Assembly (NCBI GenBank): GCA_028694545.1
Contig: JAQVKV010000020.1
Location: forward strand, 1 to 11,875
Direction: 5' to 3'
DNA: 11,875 bases
Source of the DNA: Zavarzinia sp.
GTDB taxonomy: Bacteria; Pseudomonadota; Alphaproteobacteria; Zavarziniales; Zavarziniaceae
The position numbers and the translations under genes were made by a program. This document shows positions 1 through 9,133 of the stretch, piece by piece. The notes beneath the pieces were generated by a model that was given only the letters and a program-made list of their open reading frames with translations, ran no database searches and was not told the DNA's origin. Each line of letters starts with the position of its first letter. Position 1 is the first letter of the stretch.

Positions 1-2763
<2,763 letters not shown>

Positions 2764-2802
2764 GGCACCGAAAGCAGGCGGAAACCGCCCGCCCCCAAGA
2801 GG

Positions 2803-3627
2803 TCAGAACCAGTTGAACGCCTTCGAAATCCAGGACCCCGGATCCTTCAGCGGCCGAAGGTTGGCGCCGGTCAGCAGGGCGTAGGAATCCTCGTACCAGG
2901 TGCTGCCCGGATAATTGTAGCCGAGCACGGCACCCGCCGCCTGAGCTTCGCGCGTGATGCCCAGCGCCAGATAGGATTCGACCAGACGATGCAACGCCTC
3001 GGGCACATGGGTCGTCGTCTGATACTTCTCGATCACGGTACGGTAGCGATTGACCGCCGCCAGGAACTGCTTGCGGTTCTGGTAGTAGCGGCCGACTTCC
3101 ATCTCCTTGCCAGCGAGATGGTCGCGGGTCAGGTCGAGCTTGAGGCGGGCATCACGGGCATAGTCGCTGTCGGGGAAGCGGCGTACCACTTCGGACAGGG
3201 ACGACAGCGCCATTTCCGTATTCTTCTGGTCCCGACCGACGTCGACGATCTGCTCGTAGTAGCAGATCGCCACGAGGTAATAGGCGTAGGCCGTATCCTT
3301 GTTGCCGGGGTGCAGCTGGATGAAGCGCTGCGCCGTATCGATCGCGTCCGGATATTTCTCCGCCTGATAATAGGCGAAGGCCGCCATGAGCTGCGCCTTG
3401 GTGGCCCAGATCGAATAGGGGTGCTGGCGCTCGACCTCGAGGAAGAGGTTGGCGGCCTGATTGTAATTCTCGCGCGAGAGCGCGTCCGCCGCCTCGTTGT
3501 AGAGAGGTTCAACGGGCCGCTCGACGTAGGGTTCGGGCTCGCTGTTCGACGAACAGGCCGCCAGGGTGACAACGACGACCGCGAGCGCGGCCGACCGCAG
3601 GCGCGCAAAAGGACCAATGGGCGACAC
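2803..3627 (-). CDS. bamD: Outer-membrane protein assembly factor BamD (lipoprotein)
   Basis: Essential outer-membrane lipoprotein of the BAM complex that folds beta-barrel proteins into the outer membrane. The product is about 274 aa. A positively charged start and hydrophobic stretch end in the lipobox LAAC, so the mature protein would begin at Cys25 and be lipidated. The body holds TPR-like helical repeats typical of BamD, with recognisable blocks such as FLEVERQHPYS, AFAYYQAEKYPDAI, RFIQLHPGN, YAYYLVAICYYEQI and VVRRFPDSDYARDA. The reading frame stays open well upstream, but the signal peptide fixes the start near 3627-3636. Two in-frame GTG codons exist, at 3627 and 3636. The only good ribosome site, GGAGG at 3639-3643, is 11 bases from the first and 2 from the second, so 3627 is preferred but not certain. 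recN follows 39 bases downstream. Confidence 0.92.
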   Translation of the reverse strand: MSPIGPFARLRSAALAVVVVTLAACSSNSEPEPYVERPVEPLYNEAADALSRENYNQAANLFLEVERQHPYSIWATKAQLMAAFAYYQAEKYPDAIDTAQRFIQLHPGNKDTAYAYYLVAICYYEQIVDVGRDQKNTEMALSSLSEVVRRFPDSDYARDARLKLDLTRDHLAGKEMEVGRYYQNRKQFLAAVNRYRTVIEKYQTTTHVPEALHRLVESYLALGITREAQAAGAVLGYNYPGSTWYEDSYALLTGANLRPLKDPGSWISKAFNWF

Positions 3628-3638
3628 GAGCGTCACTG

Positions 3639-3643
3639 CCTCC
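3639..3643 (-). promoter_or_regulatory. Ribosome binding site deciding the bamD start
   Basis: A GGAGG lies on the minus strand upstream of two possible GTG starts. Spacing is 11 bases to the GTG at 3627 and 2 bases to the GTG at 3636. The longer spacing is not ideal but the shorter one is too tight for normal initiation, so 3627 is favoured. Confidence 0.5.
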
Positions 3644-3778
3644 GGCAAACCAAAGCAAGAATCGGGCGAAAGGCACGGGGCCCCCGACCGCCGAGTGGGC
3701 GACACGCTACACCAGCGTTGCCGACACGCCAACCTCGATACGTGGGAAAGTCCGCAACGACATCGCGCCCCCGCTGCA

Positions 3779-3802
3779 CCCCGCCTTGCCACGAAGGCAG
3801 GG
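3779..3802 (-). terminator. Hairpin directly after the STN-like gene, possible terminator
   Basis: In minus-strand RNA the bases right after the stop codon of the unknown secreted-protein gene read CCCTGCCTT, a 6-base loop CGTGGC, then AAGGCGGGG. This makes a 9-bp stem with one G-U pair (arms 3794-3802 and 3779-3787). There is no U-tract after it, so an intrinsic terminator is possible but not proven; a 3'-end-protecting structure is as likely. The remaining spacer to bamD (3628-3778) shows no clear promoter to my eye, although bamD would need one if transcription stops here. Confidence 0.4.
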
Positions 3803-4750
3803 TCAGGCCTTGGGCTTCAGGCTGGGGACGGGGGGTTTCTTCGTCGCCGCCACCGGCTTCGGCTTTACGGCGGGGGCCGCGGGTTTGCGGCTGGCGCCGG
3901 TGCTGGCGGGTTTCGCGGGCTTGCGCGACGGCATCGGCAGGCTTGCCGCCGGCTTCGCCTTGGACGGCTTCGTCGGGGTGATGGCCCGAGTCGCGCCATG
4001 GACCGGCGCCGAAACGGAAGTGGCCGGCCGGCTCGACGTCACCGGTGCGCGGGTCCCAGCCTCGGCGAAGCCGGCCTTGCGATTATAGACCAATGCCGTC
4101 ATGTCGGGCCCCGAGGCGGCGAATTCGCCGGGGTCATAGACCGAGAGCGACTTGAAATCGGCGGCGTAGAAGCAGGACAAGCCGGCCTGGCGGCATATGG
4201 CGTCCACCACGAGCGCCCGGTCGCCGGCGGAAGCGGCCGCGACCTTGCGTCCGGTCAGCCCCCGGTCGATCGCATTGGTCGAGAAGAAGACCCGCATGTC
4301 GCCGGCCGCGACGATCCGCTCCAGCACGGCCTTGGCTGTGCCGGAGCCAACGGCCGCGCTCTGCATGCCGGGCATGGCATCACCCGAAAGACCCAGTGTC
4401 GTGGCATGACCCGGCGCCGCGGCCGAACCCGCATGCCCGCCCACGCTACCCGGGGTGATGGCGGCGAAGGCATTCGCCTCCTCCCCCTCTTCGTCGGTGG
4501 AGGTCTGGCCGGCGGGGGCCAGCGCATTGAAATAGGCGGGATCCGCTTCCGAGGTGACGCCGGCACTGGAGATCATGGTGGTGGTGGTCGGCGCCGGTGC
4601 CGCGACCTGGGTGACGGTGGTGCCACGCCGTGCCACCCGCGCCTTGGAACAGCCATCGAGGACAGGCATGGCGAGCATGACCAGACAGAGCGGAAGCCAG
4701 GTGGCAAGGCGCCCCGTCCCGCTCGATTTCCAGCTGCCCGACATCGTCAT
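3803..4750 (-). CDS. Unrecognised secreted protein, probable lipoprotein, with STN/secretin-N0-like domain and Pro-Ala-Lys-rich tail
   Basis: I do not recognise this 315 aa protein as a named family. It starts at an ATG with AGGGG seven bases upstream. Residues 1-34 look like a signal peptide: Lys/Arg, then a hydrophobic run from about 18 to 31, then LDGC. Cys34 could be lipidated, though Asp before Gly is unusual in a lipobox. Residues about 35-135 are low-complexity (Ala, Thr, Gly, Pro) with an acidic patch DEEGEE. The segment from about 139 to 206 looks folded (AKAVLERIVAAGDMRVFF, then RALVVDAICRQAGLSCFY, then SLSVYD). Its helix-strand pattern resembles the STN/N0 domain of secretins, TonB receptors and DotD-like proteins; this is inference from pattern only. 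It holds two cysteines, C186 and C193. The last 65 residues are rich in Pro, Ala and Lys and strongly basic. It sits alone between gaps of 145 and 175 bases. Confidence 0.82.
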   Translation of the reverse strand: MTMSGSWKSSGTGRLATWLPLCLVMLAMPVLDGCSKARVARRGTTVTQVAAPAPTTTTMISSAGVTSEADPAYFNALAPAGQTSTDEEGEEANAFAAITPGSVGGHAGSAAAPGHATTLGLSGDAMPGMQSAAVGSGTAKAVLERIVAAGDMRVFFSTNAIDRGLTGRKVAAASAGDRALVVDAICRQAGLSCFYAADFKSLSVYDPGEFAASGPDMTALVYNRKAGFAEAGTRAPVTSSRPATSVSAPVHGATRAITPTKPSKAKPAASLPMPSRKPAKPASTGASRKPAAPAVKPKPVAATKKPPVPSLKPKA

Positions 4751-4827
4751 CGCACGACCCCTGCCCTTACGAGTTGGTCCACGCGCACGCCGCGCTCCAA
4801 AGCGACCGCCGGATGAACCTAGTACTT

Positions 4828-4844
4828 TTCTTGGGACCTAAGAA
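4828..4844. other. 17-base imperfect dyad upstream of the STN-like gene
   Basis: The plus strand reads TTCTTGGGACCTAAGAA. The outer five bases and the inner GG/CC pair are inverted, with one mismatched pair and one central base. It lies 78 bases before the start of the STN-like gene, in a locally AT-richer spacer (4751-4895). It could be an operator or chance. No convincing -35/-10 pair was found around it. Confidence 0.22.
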
Positions 4845-4895
4845 TCCGTCGCATTGTCGCAGAAAGCAAACCGGAATGATCGCGATTGAGAAAAA

Positions 4896-5876
4896 TCAAG
4901 GACCATTCCGGGTCGATATGGGCAAGGGGCCGTCCGGGTTGACGACAAAGGTGGCGACGTCGCGCCAGACCCGGGCCCCGGCCCGATCGCGCAGCAGCAA
5001 ATGATAGCCATGATCGTACCAGATTTCGCGGAAACGCGGATTGGCGCGCGCCCTTTCGGCCAGTGGCACGATCGCCCTGAAAGGCACGATATCGTCGTTG
5101 AGGCCATAGAGGAGCAGGACAGGCAGCGCCATGGGCGGTTCGACGGAAGCCGCCCGCGCCATGAGGCTGACGAGGCCTTGCAGCGTATCGAAACGCGCAT
5201 CCTTGCCCATCAGTGGGTCCGCCTGCATTTCGGCGAGCGCCTCCCTGTTGTCGGTCGCGCGGATCTTCATGCCCGGCAGCGCTGAAAGCGTGTTCCAGGG
5301 CATGGCGAAGGCGGCAAGATCAAGGAGCAGCGTCCCCGGGAAGGGGATGTCTTCCGCCCGCCAAAGGGCCGGTGCCAGCAGGATCAGGCCGTCGACCGGC
5401 AGGTCCCGGTGCGCGGCCAGCGTGAGCAGGGCAACGGCGCCGCCCATGCTCTCCCCCATCAGGAAAAGCGGGCGGCCGGGATGGCGGGCATGGACCAGCC
5501 GAATGAAGGTCGCGGCGTCGTCCACCAAAGCGTCCCGCCCCGGCCAGAGCGGCCGCGTCGCGCTGTGACCGAAGCCGCGCTGATCGTAGGCGTAGGTGGC
5601 GATACCCCGGCTGGCCCAGAAAGGCGCGGCGGGGGCGAAGGCACGGGCGTAATCGTTGAAGCCGTGAAGGGCGACGATCACCGCCGAGGAAGCGGCCCTC
5701 TCGGGCATCCAGAGATCGAAAGGCAGCACGGTACCGTCTGCCGCATGGAAACGATGGTCTTCGGCGGCGGGTGCCCGCACGACCGGGCCAAGCCCGGTCA
5801 CCGTGGCGCCGCAACCGGCGAGGAAGAGGCACGCAAGGGCGAGAAAAGAAGCGACCGACAGGGAGGGACGGGACAT
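4896..5876 (-). CDS. Alpha/beta hydrolase lipoprotein (monoacylglycerol lipase / lysophospholipase-like)
   Basis: A predicted membrane-anchored serine hydrolase of the Hydrolase_4 (serine aminopeptidase S33) group; the natural substrate is unknown, but lipid esters such as monoacylglycerols or lysophospholipids are typical. The 326 aa product opens with a clear lipoprotein signal (SFLALACLFLAGC, lipidated Cys22). The fold markers are in order: ALHGFNDY at about 69-76 (oxyanion region), YDQRGFGHS at 97-105, nucleophile elbow GESMG with Ser143, acid Asp261 in YGLNDDIVP, and His292 in HGYHLLL. The catalytic triad is therefore complete. The frame is open upstream to a TTG at 5933, but the ATG at 5876 gives the proper signal peptide. 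The strong GGGAGGGAGGG lies 21 bases from this ATG, with a small hairpin between them. The gene lies 78 bases after fmdB and may or may not belong to that operon. Confidence 0.88.
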   Translation of the reverse strand: MSRPSLSVASFLALACLFLAGCGATVTGLGPVVRAPAAEDHRFHAADGTVLPFDLWMPERAASSAVIVALHGFNDYARAFAPAAPFWASRGIATYAYDQRGFGHSATRPLWPGRDALVDDAATFIRLVHARHPGRPLFLMGESMGGAVALLTLAAHRDLPVDGLILLAPALWRAEDIPFPGTLLLDLAAFAMPWNTLSALPGMKIRATDNREALAEMQADPLMGKDARFDTLQGLVSLMARAASVEPPMALPVLLLYGLNDDIVPFRAIVPLAERARANPRFREIWYDHGYHLLLRDRAGARVWRDVATFVVNPDGPLPISTRNGP

Positions 5877-5880
5877 GCCG

Positions 5881-5908
5881 CGAGCCTTGCTCGAAAACCC
5901 TCCCTCCC
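5881..5908 (-). promoter_or_regulatory. Distant Shine-Dalgarno plus hairpin before the hydrolase start
   Basis: On the minus strand GGGAGGGAGGG (5898-5908) is followed by TTTT, a small hairpin CGAGC-AAG-GCTCG (5881-5893), four bases and the ATG at 5876. The linear spacing of 21 bases is too long, but folding the 13-base hairpin would leave about 8. This supports the ATG at 5876 if the hairpin forms. That it forms in vivo is inference. Confidence 0.35.
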
Positions 5909-5954
5909 TATCATCCGGCGACGGCCAAGGCAAAGCCCGGCCGCCGCCGTCCGG

Positions 5955-6320
5955 TCAGTGACTGATCATCCAGGGGCGTTTCGACGGAAAAGTCTTGGCA
6001 CCCGACGGCGTCTTGGCCGTGGTGCTCTTCTTCTTCGTGTTGCGGGTCGGGCTGCAGCAGGAACAGCCGGCGCGATGGCGGCGCGCCTCCTGCTTCGCAC
6101 CGAATTCCCCGACGGTCATCGGGGCATTCTGCGCACGCTCGTTGGTTTCCATGGCGGTCCGCGTGTCCGTGCCGACACAGGCCATCATGGGCGGGGTGAG
6201 GTAGGCGCGAGGCGTCGCGCGACCACATTCGGGACACGGCTGTGGCAGCGCCGATTCCGCCATCGGCCGGATCTCGGTGAAGGGCCCGCATTCGAGGCAA
6301 TCATATTCGTAGAGCGGCAT
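5955..6320 (-). CDS. fmdB: FmdB-family zinc-ribbon protein
   Basis: Small zinc-ribbon protein of the FmdB family, named after the putative regulator next to the formamidase gene of Methylophilus; its molecular role is not well established. The 121 aa product begins MPLYEYDCLECG, the family hallmark. Its two Cys pairs, C8/C11 and C29/C32, would bind one zinc ion. A further Cys48 is followed by a tail with CSCC (C86, C88, C89) and then a basic Lys/Thr-rich end (TRNTKKKSTTAK). The start ATG has GGAGA six bases upstream. The gene follows fmdA after 67 bases that contain a strong hairpin, so its expression may differ from that of the rest of the operon. Many FmdB proteins are annotated as transcriptional regulators, but nothing in this sequence shows DNA binding. 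Confidence 0.92.
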   Translation of the reverse strand: MPLYEYDCLECGPFTEIRPMAESALPQPCPECGRATPRAYLTPPMMACVGTDTRTAMETNERAQNAPMTVGEFGAKQEARRHRAGCSCCSPTRNTKKKSTTAKTPSGAKTFPSKRPWMISH

Positions 6321-6351
6321 GCGCTGTCTCCGGGAAGTCCCTAGAACAGAT

Positions 6352-6377
6352 GTCCCGGCCGCGCATGCGGCCGGGAC
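6352..6377 (-). terminator. Perfect 11-bp hairpin between fmdA and fmdB
   Basis: GTCCCGGCCGC and GCGGCCGGGAC form a perfect 11-bp stem around a 4-base loop, starting 10 bases after the fmdA stop codon. In minus-strand RNA it is followed by ATCTGTTCT, only mildly U-rich. It may act as a partial terminator, a processing or 3'-end-protecting element, or a repeat-derived palindrome. It is not a textbook intrinsic terminator. Confidence 0.5.
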
Positions 6378-6387
6378 GGGAGCGTGA

Positions 6388-7617
6388 TCAGTCGTAGGCG
6401 ATCGGCATGTCGATGTCGCCGCTCAGGAACTTGGTCGGGCCGAGAGCGGACGGATTGATGTCGAAATCGAAGATCTCGGTCGGGATCCACAGGGTGGCGC
6501 AGGAGTTCGGAATGTCGACGACACCCGAGAAGTGCCCCTGCACCGGGGCCGAACCGAGGATCGAATAGGCCTGGGCGCCCGAATAGCCGAACTTCTTCAG
6601 ATATTCGATGGCGTTCAGGCAGGCCTGACGGTAGGCGACATTGGCGTCCAGATAGTGCTGGGTGCCGGACTCGTCGACCGAGATACCCTCGAAGATCAGG
6701 TAGTCCTTGTAGTTCGGCGTCATCGGCGACGGCTTGAAGATCGGGTTCTTGATCCCGTACTTCGACATGCCGTCCTTGATCAGCTCGACCTTGAGGTGCA
6801 GCCAGGCGCCGGCCATTTCGATCGCGCCGCAGAAGGTGATCTCGCCGTCGCCCTGGCTGAAGTGCATGTCGCCCATCGAGAGGCCGGCGCCCGGGACATA
6901 GACCGGGAAGAAGATCTTCGACCCGCGCGAGAGATCCTTGATGTCGCAGTTGCCGCCGTGCTCACGCGGCGGAACGGTACGGGCGCCTTCGGCGGCGGCC
7001 TTCTCCTTGGCCTCGCCCGTCAACTTGCCCATGTGGGCGGTCGGGGCGAAGGTCGGGTTGGCCAGCGGGGGAACGCGCGTCGGGTTGGTCGCGATCAGCG
7101 CGGATTCGCGGGCGTTCCAGGTGGCGAGCAGCTTCGGGTCGGGCAGCGTGCCGATCAGACCCGGGTGAATCAGGCCGGCGAAGGAGACGCCCGGCACGTG
7201 ACGCGACTTGGTGAACATGCCCTCGTAATGCCAGATCGACTTCTGGGCATAGGGGAAGTGCTCGGTCAGGAAGCCGCCGCCATTCTTCTTCGAGAAGAAG
7301 CCGTTGAAGCCCCATTCGTGGCCGGCCAGCGTGCCGGCGTCCAGGATGTCGACGACGAGCAGGTCGCCCGGCTCGGCGCCCTTGACGCCGATCGGGCCGG
7401 ACAGGAAGTGGACGATGGACAGATCGACGTCGCGAATGTCTTCCGCGCTGTCGTCGTTCTTGATCGCACCGCCGGTCCAGTCGTAGGTCTCGACCACGAA
7501 ATCGTCGCCAGGGTTCACCCAGGCCACGATCGGAATATCCGGATGCCAGCGGTTGTGGACCATCTCGTTGGTATAGGCCGATTGCGAAAGGTCGACCTTG
7601 ATCAGGGTATCGGGCAC
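6388..7617 (-). CDS. fmdA: Formamidase (acetamidase/formamidase family)
   Basis: Cytoplasmic amidohydrolase that converts formamide to ammonia and formate (EC 3.5.1.49); family members may also act on other short amides. The 409 aa length and the N terminus (VPDTLIKVDLSQSAYTNEMV, then HNRWHPDIP) match the FmdA/AmdA family throughout. Conserved blocks include VVDILDAG near the first third, GLIHPGLIGTLP, REHGGNCDIKDL and GDMHFSQGDGEITFCGAIEM. The start is a GTG at 7617 with AAGGGAGA six bases upstream; the frame continues upstream but nothing there looks like FmdA. It lies 37 bases after urtE, so it is very probably co-transcribed with the transporter, and the pair forms an uptake-and-hydrolysis unit. 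It is followed by the hairpin at 6352-6377 and fmdB. No truncation or frame break was seen. Confidence 0.95.
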   Translation of the reverse strand: MPDTLIKVDLSQSAYTNEMVHNRWHPDIPIVAWVNPGDDFVVETYDWTGGAIKNDDSAEDIRDVDLSIVHFLSGPIGVKGAEPGDLLVVDILDAGTLAGHEWGFNGFFSKKNGGGFLTEHFPYAQKSIWHYEGMFTKSRHVPGVSFAGLIHPGLIGTLPDPKLLATWNARESALIATNPTRVPPLANPTFAPTAHMGKLTGEAKEKAAAEGARTVPPREHGGNCDIKDLSRGSKIFFPVYVPGAGLSMGDMHFSQGDGEITFCGAIEMAGAWLHLKVELIKDGMSKYGIKNPIFKPSPMTPNYKDYLIFEGISVDESGTQHYLDANVAYRQACLNAIEYLKKFGYSGAQAYSILGSAPVQGHFSGVVDIPNSCATLWIPTEIFDFDINPSALGPTKFLSGDIDMPIAYD

Positions 7618-7623
7618 GGTACG

Positions 7624-7631
7624 TCTCCCTT
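7624..7631 (-). promoter_or_regulatory. Ribosome binding site fixing the GTG start of fmdA
   Basis: AAGGGAGA on the minus strand lies six bases before the GTG at 7617. It supports this non-ATG start over the longer open frame that continues upstream into urtE. Confidence 0.75.
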
Positions 7632-7654
7632 GGTTGACAATGGGATCAAAGCAA

Positions 7655-8344
7655 TTACACGGCGAGGAAGCGGCTGATCGTTTCCTCGTCGACCTCGGCA
7701 CGTGTGTTCTCGTGGACGATACGGCCGTTCTCGATGACGAGGATGCGGTCGGCCACGTCGAGCACGAAACTCAGCACCTGTTCGCAGACGACGATGCAGA
7801 GATTGGTCATGTCGCGGATTTGGCGCAGCACCTTGGCCATGTCCTTGATGATCGACGGCTGGATGCCTTCCGTCGGTTCGTCGAGGAGCAGGACCTTGGG
7901 GTTGGTGGCCAGGGCCCGCGCGATCGCCAGCTGCTGCTGCTGACCGCCCGAGAGATTGCCACCCCGGCGCTTGGAGAACTCCTTGAGGATCGGGAAGATC
8001 TCGTAGAGTTCCTCGGGGACTTCCTTGCGTCCCGAGACGATGAGGCCGGTCTCGATGTTCTCCTTCACCGTCATGGTGCCGAAGATCTGCCGGCCCTGCG
8101 GCACATAGGCGATGCCCTGCTTCACCCGCTGGTGCGAGGCGAGCTTCTGCACCTCGGTCTCGCCGAGGGAGACCGTGCCGGAAGCGGTGGGCAGGATACC
8201 CACCAGCGATTTCATGAGCGTCGACTTGCCCATGCCGTTGCGGCCGACAACGGCGACGATCTCGCCGGGGGCCACCTTGAAATCGAGGCCGTGGAGCACT
8301 TCGCTCTGGCCATAACAGACCTTGAGGTCGCGAACGTCGAGCAT
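7655..8344 (-). CDS. urtE: Urea/short-chain amide ABC transporter ATP-binding protein UrtE
   Basis: One of two cytoplasmic ATPases that drive the importer, of the LivF type. The 229 aa product has Walker A GRNGMGKST at residues 34-42, Q-loop YVPQGRQIF at 80-88, signature LSGGQ at 131-135 and Walker B VLLLDEP at 151-157, followed by TEGIQPSIIKD. The position of the usual switch histidine is occupied by Gln189 in VVCEQ, as is normal in LivF-like subunits, so this is not a defect. The ATG has AAGGGG about seven bases upstream, and the gene starts 15 bases after urtD. fmdA follows after 37 bases. Assignment to UrtE rather than a branched-chain amino acid LivF rests on the sequence style and the gene order A-B-C-D-E next to formamidase. 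Confidence 0.92.
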   Translation of the reverse strand: MLDVRDLKVCYGQSEVLHGLDFKVAPGEIVAVVGRNGMGKSTLMKSLVGILPTASGTVSLGETEVQKLASHQRVKQGIAYVPQGRQIFGTMTVKENIETGLIVSGRKEVPEELYEIFPILKEFSKRRGGNLSGGQQQQLAIARALATNPKVLLLDEPTEGIQPSIIKDMAKVLRQIRDMTNLCIVVCEQVLSFVLDVADRILVIENGRIVHENTRAEVDEETISRFLAV

Positions 8345-8359
8345 GTTACACCCCTTGTC

Positions 8360-9121
8360 TCAATGGCCGAGATAGACTTCGCGGACCTTGGGATCCGCCT
8401 GGACCACGTCCATCCGCCCTTCCGCCAGCACCTTGCCCTGGTGCAGCACGGTGACCTTGTGGGCGATCGACTCGACGAACTTCATGTCGTGCTCGATCAC
8501 GATCACGGCGCGGCCCTCGATGATCCGGTTCAGCAACTCGGCGGTCTTCACCCGTTCCGCGACCGACATGCCGGCGACAGGTTCGTCGAGCATGAGAAGC
8601 TCCGGGTCCTGGATCAGCAGCATGCCGATCTCGAGCCATTGCTTCTGACCGTGGGACAGGATCTCCGCCTTGGTGTCGAGGTGATCCTTCAGGAAGATCA
8701 TCTCGGCGATCTCGTTGATCCGTTCCTTGACCTCGGCCGTCCGCCTGAAGCCGAGCGCGCCGAAGACGCCCCGGCCCTTGGGATAGGAAATTTCGAGGTT
8801 CTCGAGCACCGTCAGATCCTCATAGATCGACGGGTTCTGGAACTTCCGGCCGATGCCGAGGCGCACGATCTCGTGTTCCTTCAGCTTGGTGACCTCGGTT
8901 TCCTTGAACTGAATGGAACCGCTAGAGACCTTGGTGCGGCCGCAGATGAGATCCAGCACCGTGGTCTTGCCGGCGCCGTTCGGGCCGATGATCACCCGCA
9001 GTTCACCCTTCTGGATGTAGAGCGAGAGGTCGTTCACCGCCTTGAAGCCGTCGAAGGAAACAGTGACGCCTTCAAGGGCGAGGAGAATGTCGCTTTCGAC
9101 GACGGGACCGATATGGGGCAT
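8360..9121 (-). CDS. urtD: Urea/short-chain amide ABC transporter ATP-binding protein UrtD
   Basis: The second ATPase of the importer, LivG-like, 253 aa. Walker A is GPNGAGKTT at residues 46-54. The middle holds FQNPSIYEDLTVLENLEISY, matching LivG/UrtD proteins. The signature reads LSHGQKQWLEIG, with His where most ABC ATPases have Gly; this variant is characteristic of UrtD. Walker B is ELLMLDEPVAGM and the switch histidine lies in VIEHDMKFV. The extra ten or so N-terminal residues before the ATPase core are also normal. The start ATG has AGGAGG five bases upstream, placed between the urtC stop and the gene, so translation probably follows on from urtC. UrtD and UrtE would form the nucleotide-binding pair under UrtB and UrtC in the inner membrane. 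Confidence 0.93.
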   Translation of the reverse strand: MPHIGPVVESDILLALEGVTVSFDGFKAVNDLSLYIQKGELRVIIGPNGAGKTTVLDLICGRTKVSSGSIQFKETEVTKLKEHEIVRLGIGRKFQNPSIYEDLTVLENLEISYPKGRGVFGALGFRRTAEVKERINEIAEMIFLKDHLDTKAEILSHGQKQWLEIGMLLIQDPELLMLDEPVAGMSVAERVKTAELLNRIIEGRAVIVIEHDMKFVESIAHKVTVLHQGKVLAEGRMDVVQADPKVREVYLGH

Positions 9122-9133
9122 GGCGTCCTCCTC

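Noticed and set aside
2806..2818. GTTC direct repeat near the end of bamD, resembling the alphaproteobacterial LexA site before recN
   Set aside because: The spacing is 5 bases rather than the 7 of GTTC-N7-GTTC, and the sequence simply encodes the conserved Phe-Asn-Trp-Phe end of BamD.
3637..3792. N-terminal extension of BamD from an upstream start
   Set aside because: It would place about 55 residues rich in Cys and Arg before the lipoprotein signal peptide, which would then be internal. The GTG near 3627 gives a normal signal.
2989..4816. Overlapping plus-strand frames of 330 and 416 codons
   Set aside because: They run antisense to bamD and the STN-like gene and across the spacer between them. 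They are Arg/Gly/Ala-rich with no signal, motif or start context.
4840..4895. Possible sigma-70 promoter (TTGCTT then GATTCT, 17 bases apart, minus strand)
   Set aside because: The -10 box matches the consensus at only three of six positions; too weak to call in GC-rich DNA.
5877..5933. N-terminal extension of the alpha/beta hydrolase from a TTG start
   Set aside because: It adds 19 charged residues before an ideal lipoprotein signal peptide and uses a rare start codon.
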